Below are positions 6,879 to 15,648 of a DNA stretch of 30,551 nt, in pieces. The notes below the pieces were generated by a model. It was not told where the DNA came from. It was given only the letters and a program-made list of their open reading frames with translations, and searched no databases. The translations under genes and the position numbers were made by a program. Origin of the DNA: Betaproteobacteria bacterium (lineage in GTDB: Bacteria; Pseudomonadota; Gammaproteobacteria; Burkholderiales; Burkholderiaceae_E); the NCBI GenBank assembly GCA_009922405.1, contig RFVZ01000002.1:1-30551 (forward strand), in the 5' to 3' direction. Each line of letters starts with the position of its first letter. The first letter of the stretch is position 1.

Positions 6879-9401
6879 TTAAAGCCAAAGTACCTTGCGG
6901 CGCAATTCTAGATCTTGGAACAATAGATTCGACGGGCCGATATGGGTCACCTGCCCCGTTTCGAGTGCCACGGTTCGATCGGAGAGTGCCAAAGCGAGGT
7001 CCAAATGATGATCGACGATTACGATCGAGATTTCGTGGCGCAGTCGATCGAACGCCTCGAAAAGTTCCTCGACGACTGCGGGGGCGAGGCCCTCGAAGGG
7101 TTCGTCCAACAACAAAACCTTGGTATCCCCTGATAAAGCTCTGGCGACCGCAACCATCTGCTGCTCACCGCCGGACAAATAATCAGCAGGTGACCGCCAG
7201 CGTTCCCGAATTCTTGGGAAGAACTCGAAAATGCGCTCTTCTTCCCAAAACGCCCCCTGGCCGTTACGCCGTCGCATCCGACCGAGTTCAAGGTTCTCAG
7301 CGACCGACATTCCGGAAAATAAGCCCCGCCCCTGCGGCACGTAGGAGACGCCACGGCGGGTAATCTCGGCGGAGGTATCCCGCGCGAGAGGAATCCCACC
7401 CAAACGAATATCTCCACTTGACGGCGGCGCGATACCCACAATCGTCTTGAGTAAAGTCGACTTGCCAGCCCCATTTCGACCCAACAAGGCGACGATTTCA
7501 TGCTCAGCGACATGGAAGCTCACATCGCGCAAAATATGGCTCTTACCGTAATAGGTATTGACTTGATCCAGGCGTAGAAGTTCACGTTCAATGGCGGCTG
7601 TTTCACGGTGCTTACCCGCCAACGCCTCCGACCCAGACCCAATATAGACCTCCTGGACGCGTTTGGAGTCGCGCGCATCATTCACATCGCCATCGATCAG
7701 CACCGCCCCTTCATTCATCACAGTGACCGCATCCGCCAACGCAAACACCCGGTCAATATCATGTTCGACCAACAACACCGGGAGGTCCTTCGAGATTTGC
7801 TTAATCAAGTCTCCGACACGTTGACGTTCGAGTGCCGCAAGCCCCGCAAGTGGCTCATCCAGCAGTAAAACACGAGGCTTGGTTGCCAGCGCCAACGACA
7901 TATCCAACAGGCGCTGCCCCCCGTACGACAGAGAGGAAGCCTCGGCTCCCTCCACGCCAGCCAAACCCATGGTGCGCACGATGGCCTGGGTTTGCTCATT
8001 GACCTGGCTCAGGGACTCCGCATTAATCCAGCAGCCGAATCGATTGGGATCACGAGCCTGTACCGCAAGTCGAACGTTCTCCGCCACGGTCAGAGCCGGA
8101 AAAAGATTCGTAATTTGGAACGAACGGCCGACACCCGCTCGGGTAATAGCCTCCGGCGACATGCCCGCAATCGATTGCCCCTCGAGGGTAATCGCGCCCT
8201 CATCGGGATTGAACTGCCCCGAAATCAAGTTAAAGGCAGTGGTCTTGCCCGCGCCATTCGGCCCAATCAGCGCATGGAGTGTTCGGTCAGCAACCGTAAA
8301 ATTAACGCCCTGAACGGCGCGAATCCCGCCAAAACTTTTGCGTAGCCCCCGGACTTCAAGGACCGGACGGGCCCCAGCGACTGGCGGTTTCAAGAACTCC
8401 GGCAACGCAGTGCTCCCCGCCTGACGGGCAGACATTGCAGCCTCGCCCACTCGCTTCCGACGAAAGGGCGCCATGACCCGCGCATAGAGGCCGACCAGGC
8501 CATCGGGCGAGAAAACAATGAATCCGACAAAGAGCAGGCCAAACACCAAAAGCCAATTCTCAGTCAGGCTCGAGAGATAATCCCGAAAGATAACGAAAAA
8601 CAGAGCGCCAATCGCGGGGCCAATGAACGAGCGCATTCCGCCGATGATCACCATGGCCAAAAGTTCACCAGAGAAGGCAACGGAAATTGGTTCCGCTGAC
8701 GTCATACGATTCTTGAATAGCAACAGCACGCCAGCCAAGCCGGTCAAGGAGGTCGAGAGCACAAACGCAATCAGCTTGTATTGATCGGTCGGATAACCGA
8801 GAAAGCGTGCCCGTTGCTCGTTCTCGCGGATGGCAACCAGTACCGTTCCGAGCGGAGACCGATGAAAGCGCCAAAGCACTGCGCCAGCCAGCATCGTGAT
8901 GACTGCAACCAAGACGTAGTAGCCCTGCGCGGTCTCCAGATCGAACCCCCACAGCGCCGGGCGGACGATACCGCCCAATCCATTTTCACCACCGGTCAAT
9001 GCGGTCCAGCGAAAGGCGACCGAGTACAACATCGCCGACATCGCGAGCGTCAATAATGAAAAATAGACTCCGCGCCTTCGCAGGATCAAATAGCCGAAGG
9101 TGAAAGCAACGGCGATCACCGTGCCGAGACCAACAAGCATTGGGATCAAAAAATCGCCTGGAAACCAACGCAACTGGGCCAGGGCAGTCGCATAGGCAGC
9201 CAGTCCGAACCAAGCACCGTGACCAAAAGACGTGAGACCGGTTGTGCCCACAAGAACATTGAGCGCCATGCAGGCGAGACCAAAAATCACGACTTCAGTT
9301 GCAGAACTGATGCCCAGACCGAGTGATGTCAACAGGAAGGGCAACATGACCAAACCAATGGCCAGATACAGGAGATCGCGTTTCTGGGGCATCGGTTTCA
9401 C
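6879..9401 (-). CDS. Branched-chain-type ABC importer: LivM permease fused to LivG and LivF ATPases
   Basis: This is one uninterrupted 840-residue chain. Residues 1-315 are a LivM-type permease with about eight to ten membrane segments (GLTSFGHGAWFG at 55-66, RENEQRARFLGY near 192-203). After a linker, residues 347-588 are a LivG-type ATPase: Walker A GPNGAGKTT (380-388), signature LSYGGQ (491-496), Walker B VLLLDEP (511-517), VEHD. Residues 607-840 are a LivF-type ATPase: Walker A GRNGAGKST (641-649), signature LSGGEQ (742-747), LLLDEP, VDHH. All active motifs look intact, so both ATPases should work. Normally these are three genes, or a permease-ATPase pair. The GTG at 9401 overlaps the LivH stop (GTGA); an ATG three codons later is also possible. 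It would assemble with LivH at the inner membrane. Confidence 0.93.
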   Translation of the reverse strand: MKPMPQKRDLLYLAIGLVMLPFLLTSLGLGISSATEVVIFGLACMALNVLVGTTGLTSFGHGAWFGLAAYATALAQLRWFPGDFLIPMLVGLGTVIAVAFTFGYLILRRRGVYFSLLTLAMSAMLYSVAFRWTALTGGENGLGGIVRPALWGFDLETAQGYYVLVAVITMLAGAVLWRFHRSPLGTVLVAIRENEQRARFLGYPTDQYKLIAFVLSTSLTGLAGVLLLFKNRMTSAEPISVAFSGELLAMVIIGGMRSFIGPAIGALFFVIFRDYLSSLTENWLLVFGLLFVGFIVFSPDGLVGLYARVMAPFRRKRVGEAAMSARQAGSTALPEFLKPPVAGARPVLEVRGLRKSFGGIRAVQGVNFTVADRTLHALIGPNGAGKTTAFNLISGQFNPDEGAITLEGQSIAGMSPEAITRAGVGRSFQITNLFPALTVAENVRLAVQARDPNRFGCWINAESLSQVNEQTQAIVRTMGLAGVEGAEASSLSYGGQRLLDMSLALATKPRVLLLDEPLAGLAALERQRVGDLIKQISKDLPVLLVEHDIDRVFALADAVTVMNEGAVLIDGDVNDARDSKRVQEVYIGSGSEALAGKHRETAAIERELLRLDQVNTYYGKSHILRDVSFHVAEHEIVALLGRNGAGKSTLLKTIVGIAPPSSGDIRLGGIPLARDTSAEITRRGVSYVPQGRGLFSGMSVAENLELGRMRRRNGQGAFWEEERIFEFFPRIRERWRSPADYLSGGEQQMVAVARALSGDTKVLLLDEPFEGLAPAVVEELFEAFDRLRHEISIVIVDHHLDLALALSDRTVALETGQVTHIGPSNLLFQDLELRRKVLWL

Positions 9402-10285
9402 TCAAAACGCTGAATGCGTTCGCCAAACAAGCCACGAGGGCGAATCAACAAGACCAACAACATCAGCAAATAAATTGCGGCCTCGGATTGTTCCGGATAT
9501 CCCAAGGCAGTTACCACGCCCTTGGTAACACCCACGATGACGGCTGCGAGTACCACGCCCCAAAACGACCCCAGACCGCCAATCACGACGACAACAAACG
9601 CGGACGTAATAATTTCCGCACCCATCGCTGGATGAATCGAGAAAATCGGCGCGAGCATCACCCCAGCCAAACCCGCCAAACCGACACCCAGAAAAGCGAC
9701 CGCGGCCATGTAGGGTTGCAGAGAAATCCCAAGTGCGCCAAGCATCTCCGGATTCTGAACCCCGGCGCGAACAACCCGCCCAAAGGGCGTGCGTTGCAAT
9801 AACAGCCAAAGCCCCGCCACGCACAAAACCGCGACACTCAAAATAAGTAGCCGATAGCGGGGATAAACGAAATCGCCAATGAAAATCTGGCCGCGCAGTT
9901 CGGGCGGGATCGACCATGACAGCGGCGCTGCGCCAAACATCATCCGCAGCAACTGCTCGGCTACCATCGCCAACCCGAAGGTCAGCAACAACGAAAGCGC
10001 TGGGTCACTCTTATAAAACCGACGAAAAAGGACGCGCTCAATAACGACGCCTAGACAACCGACCAACAGGGGCGAAAGAATCGCCGCACTGGTGAATCCG
10101 AGTTGATTGCCAATAGACAGCGCCAGATAAGCGCCAATGGCGTAGAAGGCACCGTGCGCCAAATTCACGATGCCGCCGAGCGAGAAAATCAGCGACAAAC
10201 CCAGCGCGATCAGCAGGTAATAGGCTCCAGCGAGGAGCCCATTCAACAGATGTTGAAGAAAAAGCACAATCAGGCCATCTTGCAC
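9398..10285 (-). CDS. livH: Branched-chain-type ABC importer permease LivH
   Basis: This is a 295-residue inner-membrane permease with about eight membrane segments. It has the LivH opening (LLNGLLAGAYYLLIALGLS), the GGIVNLAHGAFYAIGAY segment near residues 37-53, and the conserved VVIGGLGSFWG stretch near 235-245. It pairs with the permease domain of the downstream fusion to form the channel. The GTG start at 10285 overlaps the receptor gene by 16 bases, with AGAG a few bases upstream; a second GTG at 10267 just beyond the receptor stop is an alternative. The stop overlaps the next gene's start (GTGA). The transported molecule is not readable from sequence; this family carries amino acids, urea, amides and aromatic or other acids. 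Confidence 0.9.
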   Translation of the reverse strand: MQDGLIVLFLQHLLNGLLAGAYYLLIALGLSLIFSLGGIVNLAHGAFYAIGAYLALSIGNQLGFTSAAILSPLLVGCLGVVIERVLFRRFYKSDPALSLLLTFGLAMVAEQLLRMMFGAAPLSWSIPPELRGQIFIGDFVYPRYRLLILSVAVLCVAGLWLLLQRTPFGRVVRAGVQNPEMLGALGISLQPYMAAVAFLGVGLAGLAGVMLAPIFSIHPAMGAEIITSAFVVVVIGGLGSFWGVVLAAVIVGVTKGVVTALGYPEQSEAAIYLLMLLVLLIRPRGLFGERIQRFE

Positions 10286-11514
10286 TCATTCTCTTCGCTG
10301 GTGGTCGCGATGACCTCCAGGGATTCGTTCGGCCCAGGCACCGGGGCGGACGAGCGAAAAATGTCGTAGTTGTTCTTAATCTCATTCACGGGTAGGGCCT
10401 GCACCGTATACATCTCATGCATCATCTGGTGATCAGACTTGCGGAAATACCCCTCCCGAGTCTTCATCAGTCCAAACTTCGCACCTTTCTCAAAGTGTTC
10501 AACCAGTTTGGCCGATTCCGTGGATTTAGTCTCCGCCATGGCCTGCAGCGTCAGACGGATCGCGTTGTAATCACCCCAAGCCTGATTCTCTGGGGGGCGC
10601 CCGTAGCGCTTCGTGAATTCAGCGACGAATTTTTTGGTTTCAGCGGTCTCAATCAGGTGGTGCCAGACAACCGGCCAGGTCCCGAGAAAATTCCCACGAC
10701 CGGCACCCCAGGCCAATGCCGTGTCAAACCCGAAACCAGCGACTGGAAATGCCAGCCCGAATTCCGAGTACTGCTTGAGGAAGTTCGTGATCTGATTGCC
10801 CGCGAGGTTCGAGATCACGAGGTCAGGTTTCGCATTCCGGATCTCAAGCAGCAGGGGCGAAAAGTCAGTGGCATCGGTCGGCACCAACTTATCCGCGGCA
10901 AAGTCCCCGCCATTGGCCGACATGAAGCGCTTGGACACCCGCAACAGATCATGGCCAAAGGCGTAATCGGCCGTCAACGAGAACCATTTCTTCCCCTTCA
11001 CCAACCCCTGCGCCATCAGCGACCGGCCACAAGTTTTTACGTACATCGAATTTTGGCTTTCGATGTGGAACATGTATTTTTTGCAGCCTTTGCCCCGCAG
11101 CTCATCCGAATTCGCACCGGTATTAATAAAGAGCGTCCGTGCACGTTCCGTTACCTGGCTCAACGACAAGGCCGATGCGGACGATATCTCGCCGATGATG
11201 CAGGCCACCTTATCGCGCTCGATCATTCGCTCGGCTTTGGTTGAGGCTGTCTGCGGGTTAACGGAATCTTCTTTCAAGAGCTCGATCTTCCGTCCAAGGA
11301 CGCCACCCGCCGCGTTCGCCTCGGCCACCGCCATATCCGCAGCCTGAACTGCGTATTCGCCCAGCGGACCCAAAAAGCCGGTTCGAGGCGTCAGATGACC
11401 GATGCGGATCACATCGGATTGCCCACGACTAATCGCTGGGAATCCAAGCGAGGCTGCAACGGCGGACGCTCCGACCAACGCGGTGCGTCGTCCCTGATTG
11501 ACGGATGAGCTCAT
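10270..11514 (-). CDS. ABC importer periplasmic solute receptor (Peripla_BP_6, LivK-like)
   Basis: This is a 414-residue receptor. The leader has an Arg-Arg pair before a hydrophobic stretch (GRRTALVGASAVAASLG), which suggests twin-arginine export, with cleavage near SRG/QSD. The mature protein begins VIRIGHLTPRTGFLGPLGEY and continues with the type I periplasmic fold (AANAAGGVLGRKIEL-like segment, then FINTGANSDELRGKGCKKYMF), typical of receptors for amide and aromatic-acid importers in betaproteobacteria. Several cysteines (KVAC, KGC, KTC, and one four residues from the C-terminus) may form disulfides. GGAG sits about ten bases before the ATG. It is first in the operon and followed directly by LivH, so it sets the substrate of the pathway, which remains unknown. 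Confidence 0.9.
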   Translation of the reverse strand: MSSSVNQGRRTALVGASAVAASLGFPAISRGQSDVIRIGHLTPRTGFLGPLGEYAVQAADMAVAEANAAGGVLGRKIELLKEDSVNPQTASTKAERMIERDKVACIIGEISSASALSLSQVTERARTLFINTGANSDELRGKGCKKYMFHIESQNSMYVKTCGRSLMAQGLVKGKKWFSLTADYAFGHDLLRVSKRFMSANGGDFAADKLVPTDATDFSPLLLEIRNAKPDLVISNLAGNQITNFLKQYSEFGLAFPVAGFGFDTALAWGAGRGNFLGTWPVVWHHLIETAETKKFVAEFTKRYGRPPENQAWGDYNAIRLTLQAMAETKSTESAKLVEHFEKGAKFGLMKTREGYFRKSDHQMMHEMYTVQALPVNEIKNNYDIFRSSAPVPGPNESLEVIATTSEENECKMA

Positions 11515-11619
11515 AACTGTTTATCTCCAGCTTCGTTTAGGAATTGGTAAGGCCTTAATGGAGCGTGAAGTCAATTCTGAACCCAGTCAACCAAGGTAAA
11601 CCCCACCTCAGGAGCAGTT
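11515..11619. promoter_or_regulatory. Divergent promoter region between the importer operon and an SDR gene
   Basis: These 105 bases separate two divergent starts. Read on the minus strand, TTGACT (11574-11569) and TTACCA (11550-11545) are 18 bases apart and could be a promoter for the receptor operon; the -10 is poor. A perfect 10-bp palindrome, TAAGGCCTTA (11548-11557), overlaps that -10 and could bind a regulator of both directions. No regulator gene is adjacent. Confidence 0.35.
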
Positions 11620-12396
11620 ATGGATCTCGGCATTAAGGGATTAAGGGTCATGATTTCTGCGGGTGCGCAGGGCATCGGCCTCGCCATCGCCCGGGCATTT
11701 GCCAGGGAAGGCGCGGTCGTTTCGATTTGTGACGTGAATCAGGCGGCAATCGATGCACTCAAAGAATCCGACCCGGCTATCCATGCATTGGTCTGCGATG
11801 TGGCCGACCGGGCTCAAGTCAAGCAGTGGTTCGATTTGGCTTTGGTGCACCTCGGTGGACTTGACTGCCTGATTAATAACGCAGGGATTGCAGGCCCCAC
11901 CGGCAAAGTCGATGAGATCGATCCTGAAGAATGGGATCGTTGCCTCGCCGTCGACTTAACGGGGCAATTCAATTGCACCCGACTGGCCGTCGGTGCTTTG
12001 CGAGACTCCAGCAATGCCAGCATCCTGAATGTTTCCTCGCTCGCGGGGCGCCTCGGATTCGCATTACGCACGCCCTATGCTGCAGCCAAGTGGGGTGTAA
12101 TTGGCTTCATGAAATCGCTCGCGATCGAATTGGGCGGCGACGGAATCCGAGTAAACGGACTCCTGCCAGGGGTCGTCTCCGGCGAGCGGCAACACCGTGT
12201 GCTCAGCGCAAAAGCTCAGGCTAAAGGCGTCACTTTTGCAGAAATTGAAAAAAGCGCTTTTGCTGCGACTTCCATCAAGCAATACGTGAGCCCCGAGCAA
12301 CTCGCCGACTATGCGGTCTTTCTTGCCAGCCCAAGAGCCTCGACAATCTCAGGGCAGGCGCTCTCAGTCTGCGGTGACACCAACATGCTAAGTTGA
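11620..12396 (+). CDS. Short-chain dehydrogenase/reductase
   Basis: This is a 258-residue classical SDR. The nucleotide motif is a variant, SAGAQGIG (13-20), in place of TGxxxGIG. NNAG is at 86-89, the catalytic Ser at 139/140, and YAAAK at 153-157. Asp38 in CDVN at the end of the second strand points to NAD. The C-terminal half has an insertion typical of substrate-binding loops (about 185-225). A strong AGGAG site precedes the ATG. The gene is divergent from the importer/catabolic operon and shares its 105-base control region, so it may carry out another oxidation step in the same pathway. Substrate unknown. It ends 28 bases before the convergent lpdA gene, with no clear terminator between. 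Confidence 0.9.
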   Translation: MDLGIKGLRVMISAGAQGIGLAIARAFAREGAVVSICDVNQAAIDALKESDPAIHALVCDVADRAQVKQWFDLALVHLGGLDCLINNAGIAGPTGKVDEIDPEEWDRCLAVDLTGQFNCTRLAVGALRDSSNASILNVSSLAGRLGFALRTPYAAAKWGVIGFMKSLAIELGGDGIRVNGLLPGVVSGERQHRVLSAKAQAKGVTFAEIEKSAFAATSIKQYVSPEQLADYAVFLASPRASTISGQALSVCGDTNMLS

Positions 12397-12424
12397 GGGT
12401 CGAGCGGACCGGGATAACCCAGCT

Positions 12425-14221
12425 TCAGGCTGATTTTCGGGCGGGCGGCAAATCGGTACAGGCACCTTCAAACACCTCGGCGGCCATGCCGATCGATTCG
12501 CCCAGGGTTGGGTGTGGGTGAATGGTCCGCCCGATATCAACGGCATCCGCACCCATCTCAATCGCTAGGGCGACCTCGCCAATCAAATCGCCTGCATGGG
12601 TCCCCACAATCCCACCGCCGATGATGCGATGCGTGTTCTCATCAAACAAAAGTTTGGTAAACCCCTCATCCCGACCATTCGCAATCGCGCGACCGCTCGC
12701 GGCCCAAGGGAAAACGCCCTTCCGCACGGCCAATCCTTCCTTTTTCGCTTGTTCTTCGGTGATGCCGACCCATGCGATTTCCGGGTCGGTGTAGGCCACC
12801 GACGGAATCACTCGGGCATCAAAGAATCGTTTCTGGCCCGCAGCCACCTCAGCCGCCACATGCCCCTCATGAACCGCCTTGTGCGCGAGCATCGGTTGCC
12901 CGACGAGATCTCCAATCGCGAAGATATGGCCGACGTTGGTTTTCATCTGCCGATCAACGGCAATGAAGCCCCTGGCGTCCACCGCAACACCCGCATGTTG
13001 TGCGCCGATTCGGTCGCCATTGGGGCGCCGCCCCACAGAAACCAGCACCAGGTCATAGATTTGTTCTTCAACCGAAACATCCGATCCCTGATTCGCAACT
13101 GACTCAAACCGAACGTGAATACCGTCGGATTCGGAGCGAGCGGATACCGTCTTGGTATTCAGCATGATCCGGTCGAAACGATGGGCGTTCTTCTTTTCCC
13201 AGACCTTGACGAGATCCCGATCAGCCCCTGGCATCAGACGGTCGAGCATCTCGACCACGTCGAGGCGCGTACCGATCGACGAGTAGACCGTACCCATCTC
13301 GAGGCCAATGATTCCACCACCCACAATCAACATTCGCTTTGGAATCGAAGTGAGCTTGAGCGCACCTGTTGAATCTATGACGCGGGGATCTTTTGGCATG
13401 GACGGCAAACTGACTGCCTGAGAACCAGCCGCAATGATCGCCTGCCGAAACCGGACAATCGTCTTTGACCCTTGGCCAGTTTCATGGACCGCGTCAGCCT
13501 CGACCGCAAGATGATGCGCATCAATGAACTCGCCCCGGCCCTGAATCACCTTGACTTTGCGGGTACGCGCCATCGCGGCAAGACCACCTGTCAGTTTCCC
13601 GACCACCTGATCTTTCCAGCCCCTTAAACGATCGAGATCCACCTGCATCGGTCCAAACCCAATGCCATGATCCGCAAGCGCTCGCGCCTCGTCCGCGACC
13701 GCGGCCACATGTAGCAGTGCCTTCGACGGGATACAACCAACATTCAGGCAAACCCCACCCAGCGTCGGATACCGCTCAACCAGAATCACGTTTAGCCCGA
13801 GATCAGCCGCGCGAAAGGCTGCCGAATAGCCGCCGGGGCCTGCACCCAACACAACCAAATCACATTCATGATCAGCGACCACCGATGAGCCAGTAATGAT
13901 GGCCGACGGGGTTGGGGCCGCCAGCTGGGCTGCGGGAACTGCGGGTGATTTAACGTCCGCAGCTGTGGAGACCCCCAGCGACTGGGCTGCAAGCAAAACG
14001 ACCACAGAACCCTCTGCCACCTTGTCGCCGATCTTGACCTTGATCTCTGCAATCGTTCCAGCCGACGAACTCGGGATCTCCATGGATGCCTTGTCGCTTT
14101 CGACAGTGATCAGACTTTGATCAACCGACACGGAATCTCCGACCTTAACGAGCACTTCGATCACCTCGACCGCATCGAAATCGCCAATGTTCGGAACCCG
14201 GACTTCCAGAGTGTTCGACAT
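12425..14221 (-). CDS. lpdA: Dihydrolipoyl dehydrogenase (E3) with N-terminal lipoyl domain
   Basis: The protein is 598 residues from the ATG at 14221, which follows GGAG by nine bases; a GTG at 14236 is upstream. Residues 1-80 are a lipoyl domain with the attachment lysine in ESDKAS (Lys44). After an Ala/Pro linker comes the flavoprotein: FAD motif VLGAGPGGYSAA (about 124-135), redox disulfide CLNVGC (Cys158 and Cys163), a second nucleotide motif IVGGGIIGLE and the C-terminal His-Glu catalytic segment HPHPTLGE. It re-oxidises dihydrolipoyl groups of the pyruvate dehydrogenase complex with NAD. A lipoyl domain on E3 is known in betaproteobacteria and Neisseria. It is last in the aceE-aceF-lpdA operon, 42 bases after aceF. 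Confidence 0.96.
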   Translation of the reverse strand: MSNTLEVRVPNIGDFDAVEVIEVLVKVGDSVSVDQSLITVESDKASMEIPSSSAGTIAEIKVKIGDKVAEGSVVVLLAAQSLGVSTAADVKSPAVPAAQLAAPTPSAIITGSSVVADHECDLVVLGAGPGGYSAAFRAADLGLNVILVERYPTLGGVCLNVGCIPSKALLHVAAVADEARALADHGIGFGPMQVDLDRLRGWKDQVVGKLTGGLAAMARTRKVKVIQGRGEFIDAHHLAVEADAVHETGQGSKTIVRFRQAIIAAGSQAVSLPSMPKDPRVIDSTGALKLTSIPKRMLIVGGGIIGLEMGTVYSSIGTRLDVVEMLDRLMPGADRDLVKVWEKKNAHRFDRIMLNTKTVSARSESDGIHVRFESVANQGSDVSVEEQIYDLVLVSVGRRPNGDRIGAQHAGVAVDARGFIAVDRQMKTNVGHIFAIGDLVGQPMLAHKAVHEGHVAAEVAAGQKRFFDARVIPSVAYTDPEIAWVGITEEQAKKEGLAVRKGVFPWAASGRAIANGRDEGFTKLLFDENTHRIIGGGIVGTHAGDLIGEVALAIEMGADAVDIGRTIHPHPTLGESIGMAAEVFEGACTDLPPARKSA

Positions 14222-14263
14222 CAAATTCTGCTCCACTTAAGAATGAAATCGGCCTGGGTCAAA

Positions 14264-15628
14264 TTACAGCAAGGTGCGGCGAAAATCCGCCAGCAACTGC
14301 CCCAGATAGGCATTGAATCGCGCCGCTGCAGCGCCATCAATGACCCGGTGATCCCACGATAGAGAGAGCGGCAGGATCAGACGCGGTGCGAACTGTTTGC
14401 CATCCCAGACCGGGCGGATTTGCGACTTGCAGACTCCGAGAATCGCCACTTCGGGCGCATTAATAATGGGCGTGAAGTAGGTGCCACCGATGCCGCCCAG
14501 CGAGGAAATCGAGAAGCAGCCGCCCTGCATTTCGGCTGGCGACAATTTGCCATCGCGGGCCTTGGCTGCCAGAGCCGAAGTCTCTTGTGCAATCTCAAGC
14601 ACACCCTTGCGGTCGGCATCGCGAACCACCGGAACCACGAGGCCGTTTGGAGTGTCGGCCGCAAACCCAATATGGAAATACCGTTTGAGGATCAACTGAT
14701 CGCCGTCGAGCGACGCGTTGAATTCGGGGAACTTCTTGAGCGCGGCAACGCACGCGTGAATCAGAAAAGCCAACATGGTGACCTTGATGCCGCGCTTCTC
14801 ATTCTCCTTATTGAGAATGTTCCGGAAATTCTCGAGATCCGTAATATCCGCGTCGTCATGGTTGGTGACATGAGGGATCGCAACCCAGTTGCGATGCAGA
14901 TTGGCGCCTGAAAGTTTTTTGATCCGGGACAACGGTTTCGCTTCAACCTCGCCAAACTTGGCGAAATCGATCTTCGGCCATGCCGCCAGCTCTCGCCCAC
15001 CGAAGGCTGACAACGGGATCGCACCGGCGCCTGTTACACCGCCTCCGGCAGATCCGCCATGACCATCTGAAACGGACATTCCGAGCGACAGAGCGACGGC
15101 TTGTTTGACATAGGCGCGCACATCATCCGGAGTGATTCTTGTCTTGGGACCGCTTCCGGTGACCCGATGCAGGTCGACTCCAAGTTCACGCGCGAGCATC
15201 CGCACCGATGGCGACGCATGGGGTTGGTTGACCGGGTCAGAGGCCGCAGGCACGTGCGGCTCTACGGCGGAAGCGGGGGCAGGTGAGGCCACTGGAGCGA
15301 CTGGAGCCGCGGGGGCGGATACTGGCGCTTCGACCGCAGCAGCAGGGGCGGCTGCAGGTTCCGAAGGAACAACCGCGGCAACTGCCTCCGAAGTCTCAAG
15401 CTCAAGGACCACGCTGCCCTCGCGCACTTTGTCTCCGACCTTGACTCGCAGCGCGCGCACGATACCCGCGGCTGAAGCCGGGATCTCCATCGAAGCCTTA
15501 TCGCTCTCCACCGTGATCAAACTCTGTTCGAGCCGGATGGAATCGCCCGGCTTGACCAACAGTTCAATCACCTCGACCGACTCGAAATCACCGATGTCGG
15601 GTACCTTCAGTTCAATCACCGCACTCAT
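14264..15628 (-). CDS. aceF: Pyruvate dehydrogenase E2, dihydrolipoamide acetyltransferase
   Basis: The protein is 454 residues from the ATG at 15628, which follows GGGGAA by seven bases; an ATG at 15652 overlapping the aceE stop (ATGA) would add eight residues. It has a single N-terminal lipoyl domain (Lys44 in ESDKAS), a long Ala/Pro linker (about 82-137), a peripheral subunit-binding domain (SPSVRMLARELGVDL, about 139-175) and the catalytic domain ending with SWDHRVIDG (His427, Asp431). It transfers the acetyl group from lipoamide to CoA. Many proteobacterial E2 proteins carry two or three lipoyl domains; here E2 and E3 each have one, and the two lipoyl domains are closely similar, suggesting duplication. 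Confidence 0.96.
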   Translation of the reverse strand: MSAVIELKVPDIGDFESVEVIELLVKPGDSIRLEQSLITVESDKASMEIPASAAGIVRALRVKVGDKVREGSVVLELETSEAVAAVVPSEPAAAPAAAVEAPVSAPAAPVAPVASPAPASAVEPHVPAASDPVNQPHASPSVRMLARELGVDLHRVTGSGPKTRITPDDVRAYVKQAVALSLGMSVSDGHGGSAGGGVTGAGAIPLSAFGGRELAAWPKIDFAKFGEVEAKPLSRIKKLSGANLHRNWVAIPHVTNHDDADITDLENFRNILNKENEKRGIKVTMLAFLIHACVAALKKFPEFNASLDGDQLILKRYFHIGFAADTPNGLVVPVVRDADRKGVLEIAQETSALAAKARDGKLSPAEMQGGCFSISSLGGIGGTYFTPIINAPEVAILGVCKSQIRPVWDGKQFAPRLILPLSLSWDHRVIDGAAAARFNAYLGQLLADFRRTLL

Positions 15629-15648
15629 GGATTTTTCCCCGTCCTTGT

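Noticed and set aside
10417..11244. A 275-codon open frame on the plus strand
   Set aside because: It is antisense to the solute receptor gene, with no domain, no ribosome site, and composition typical of a complementary-strand shadow.
4115..11514. Reading the operon as a carnitine degradation locus
   Set aside because: The dehydrogenase and BKACE pair fits, but there is no thioesterase or glycine-betaine step, and the importer is the branched-chain type, not a betaine/carnitine (OpuA or Cai) type. I therefore keep the substrate open.
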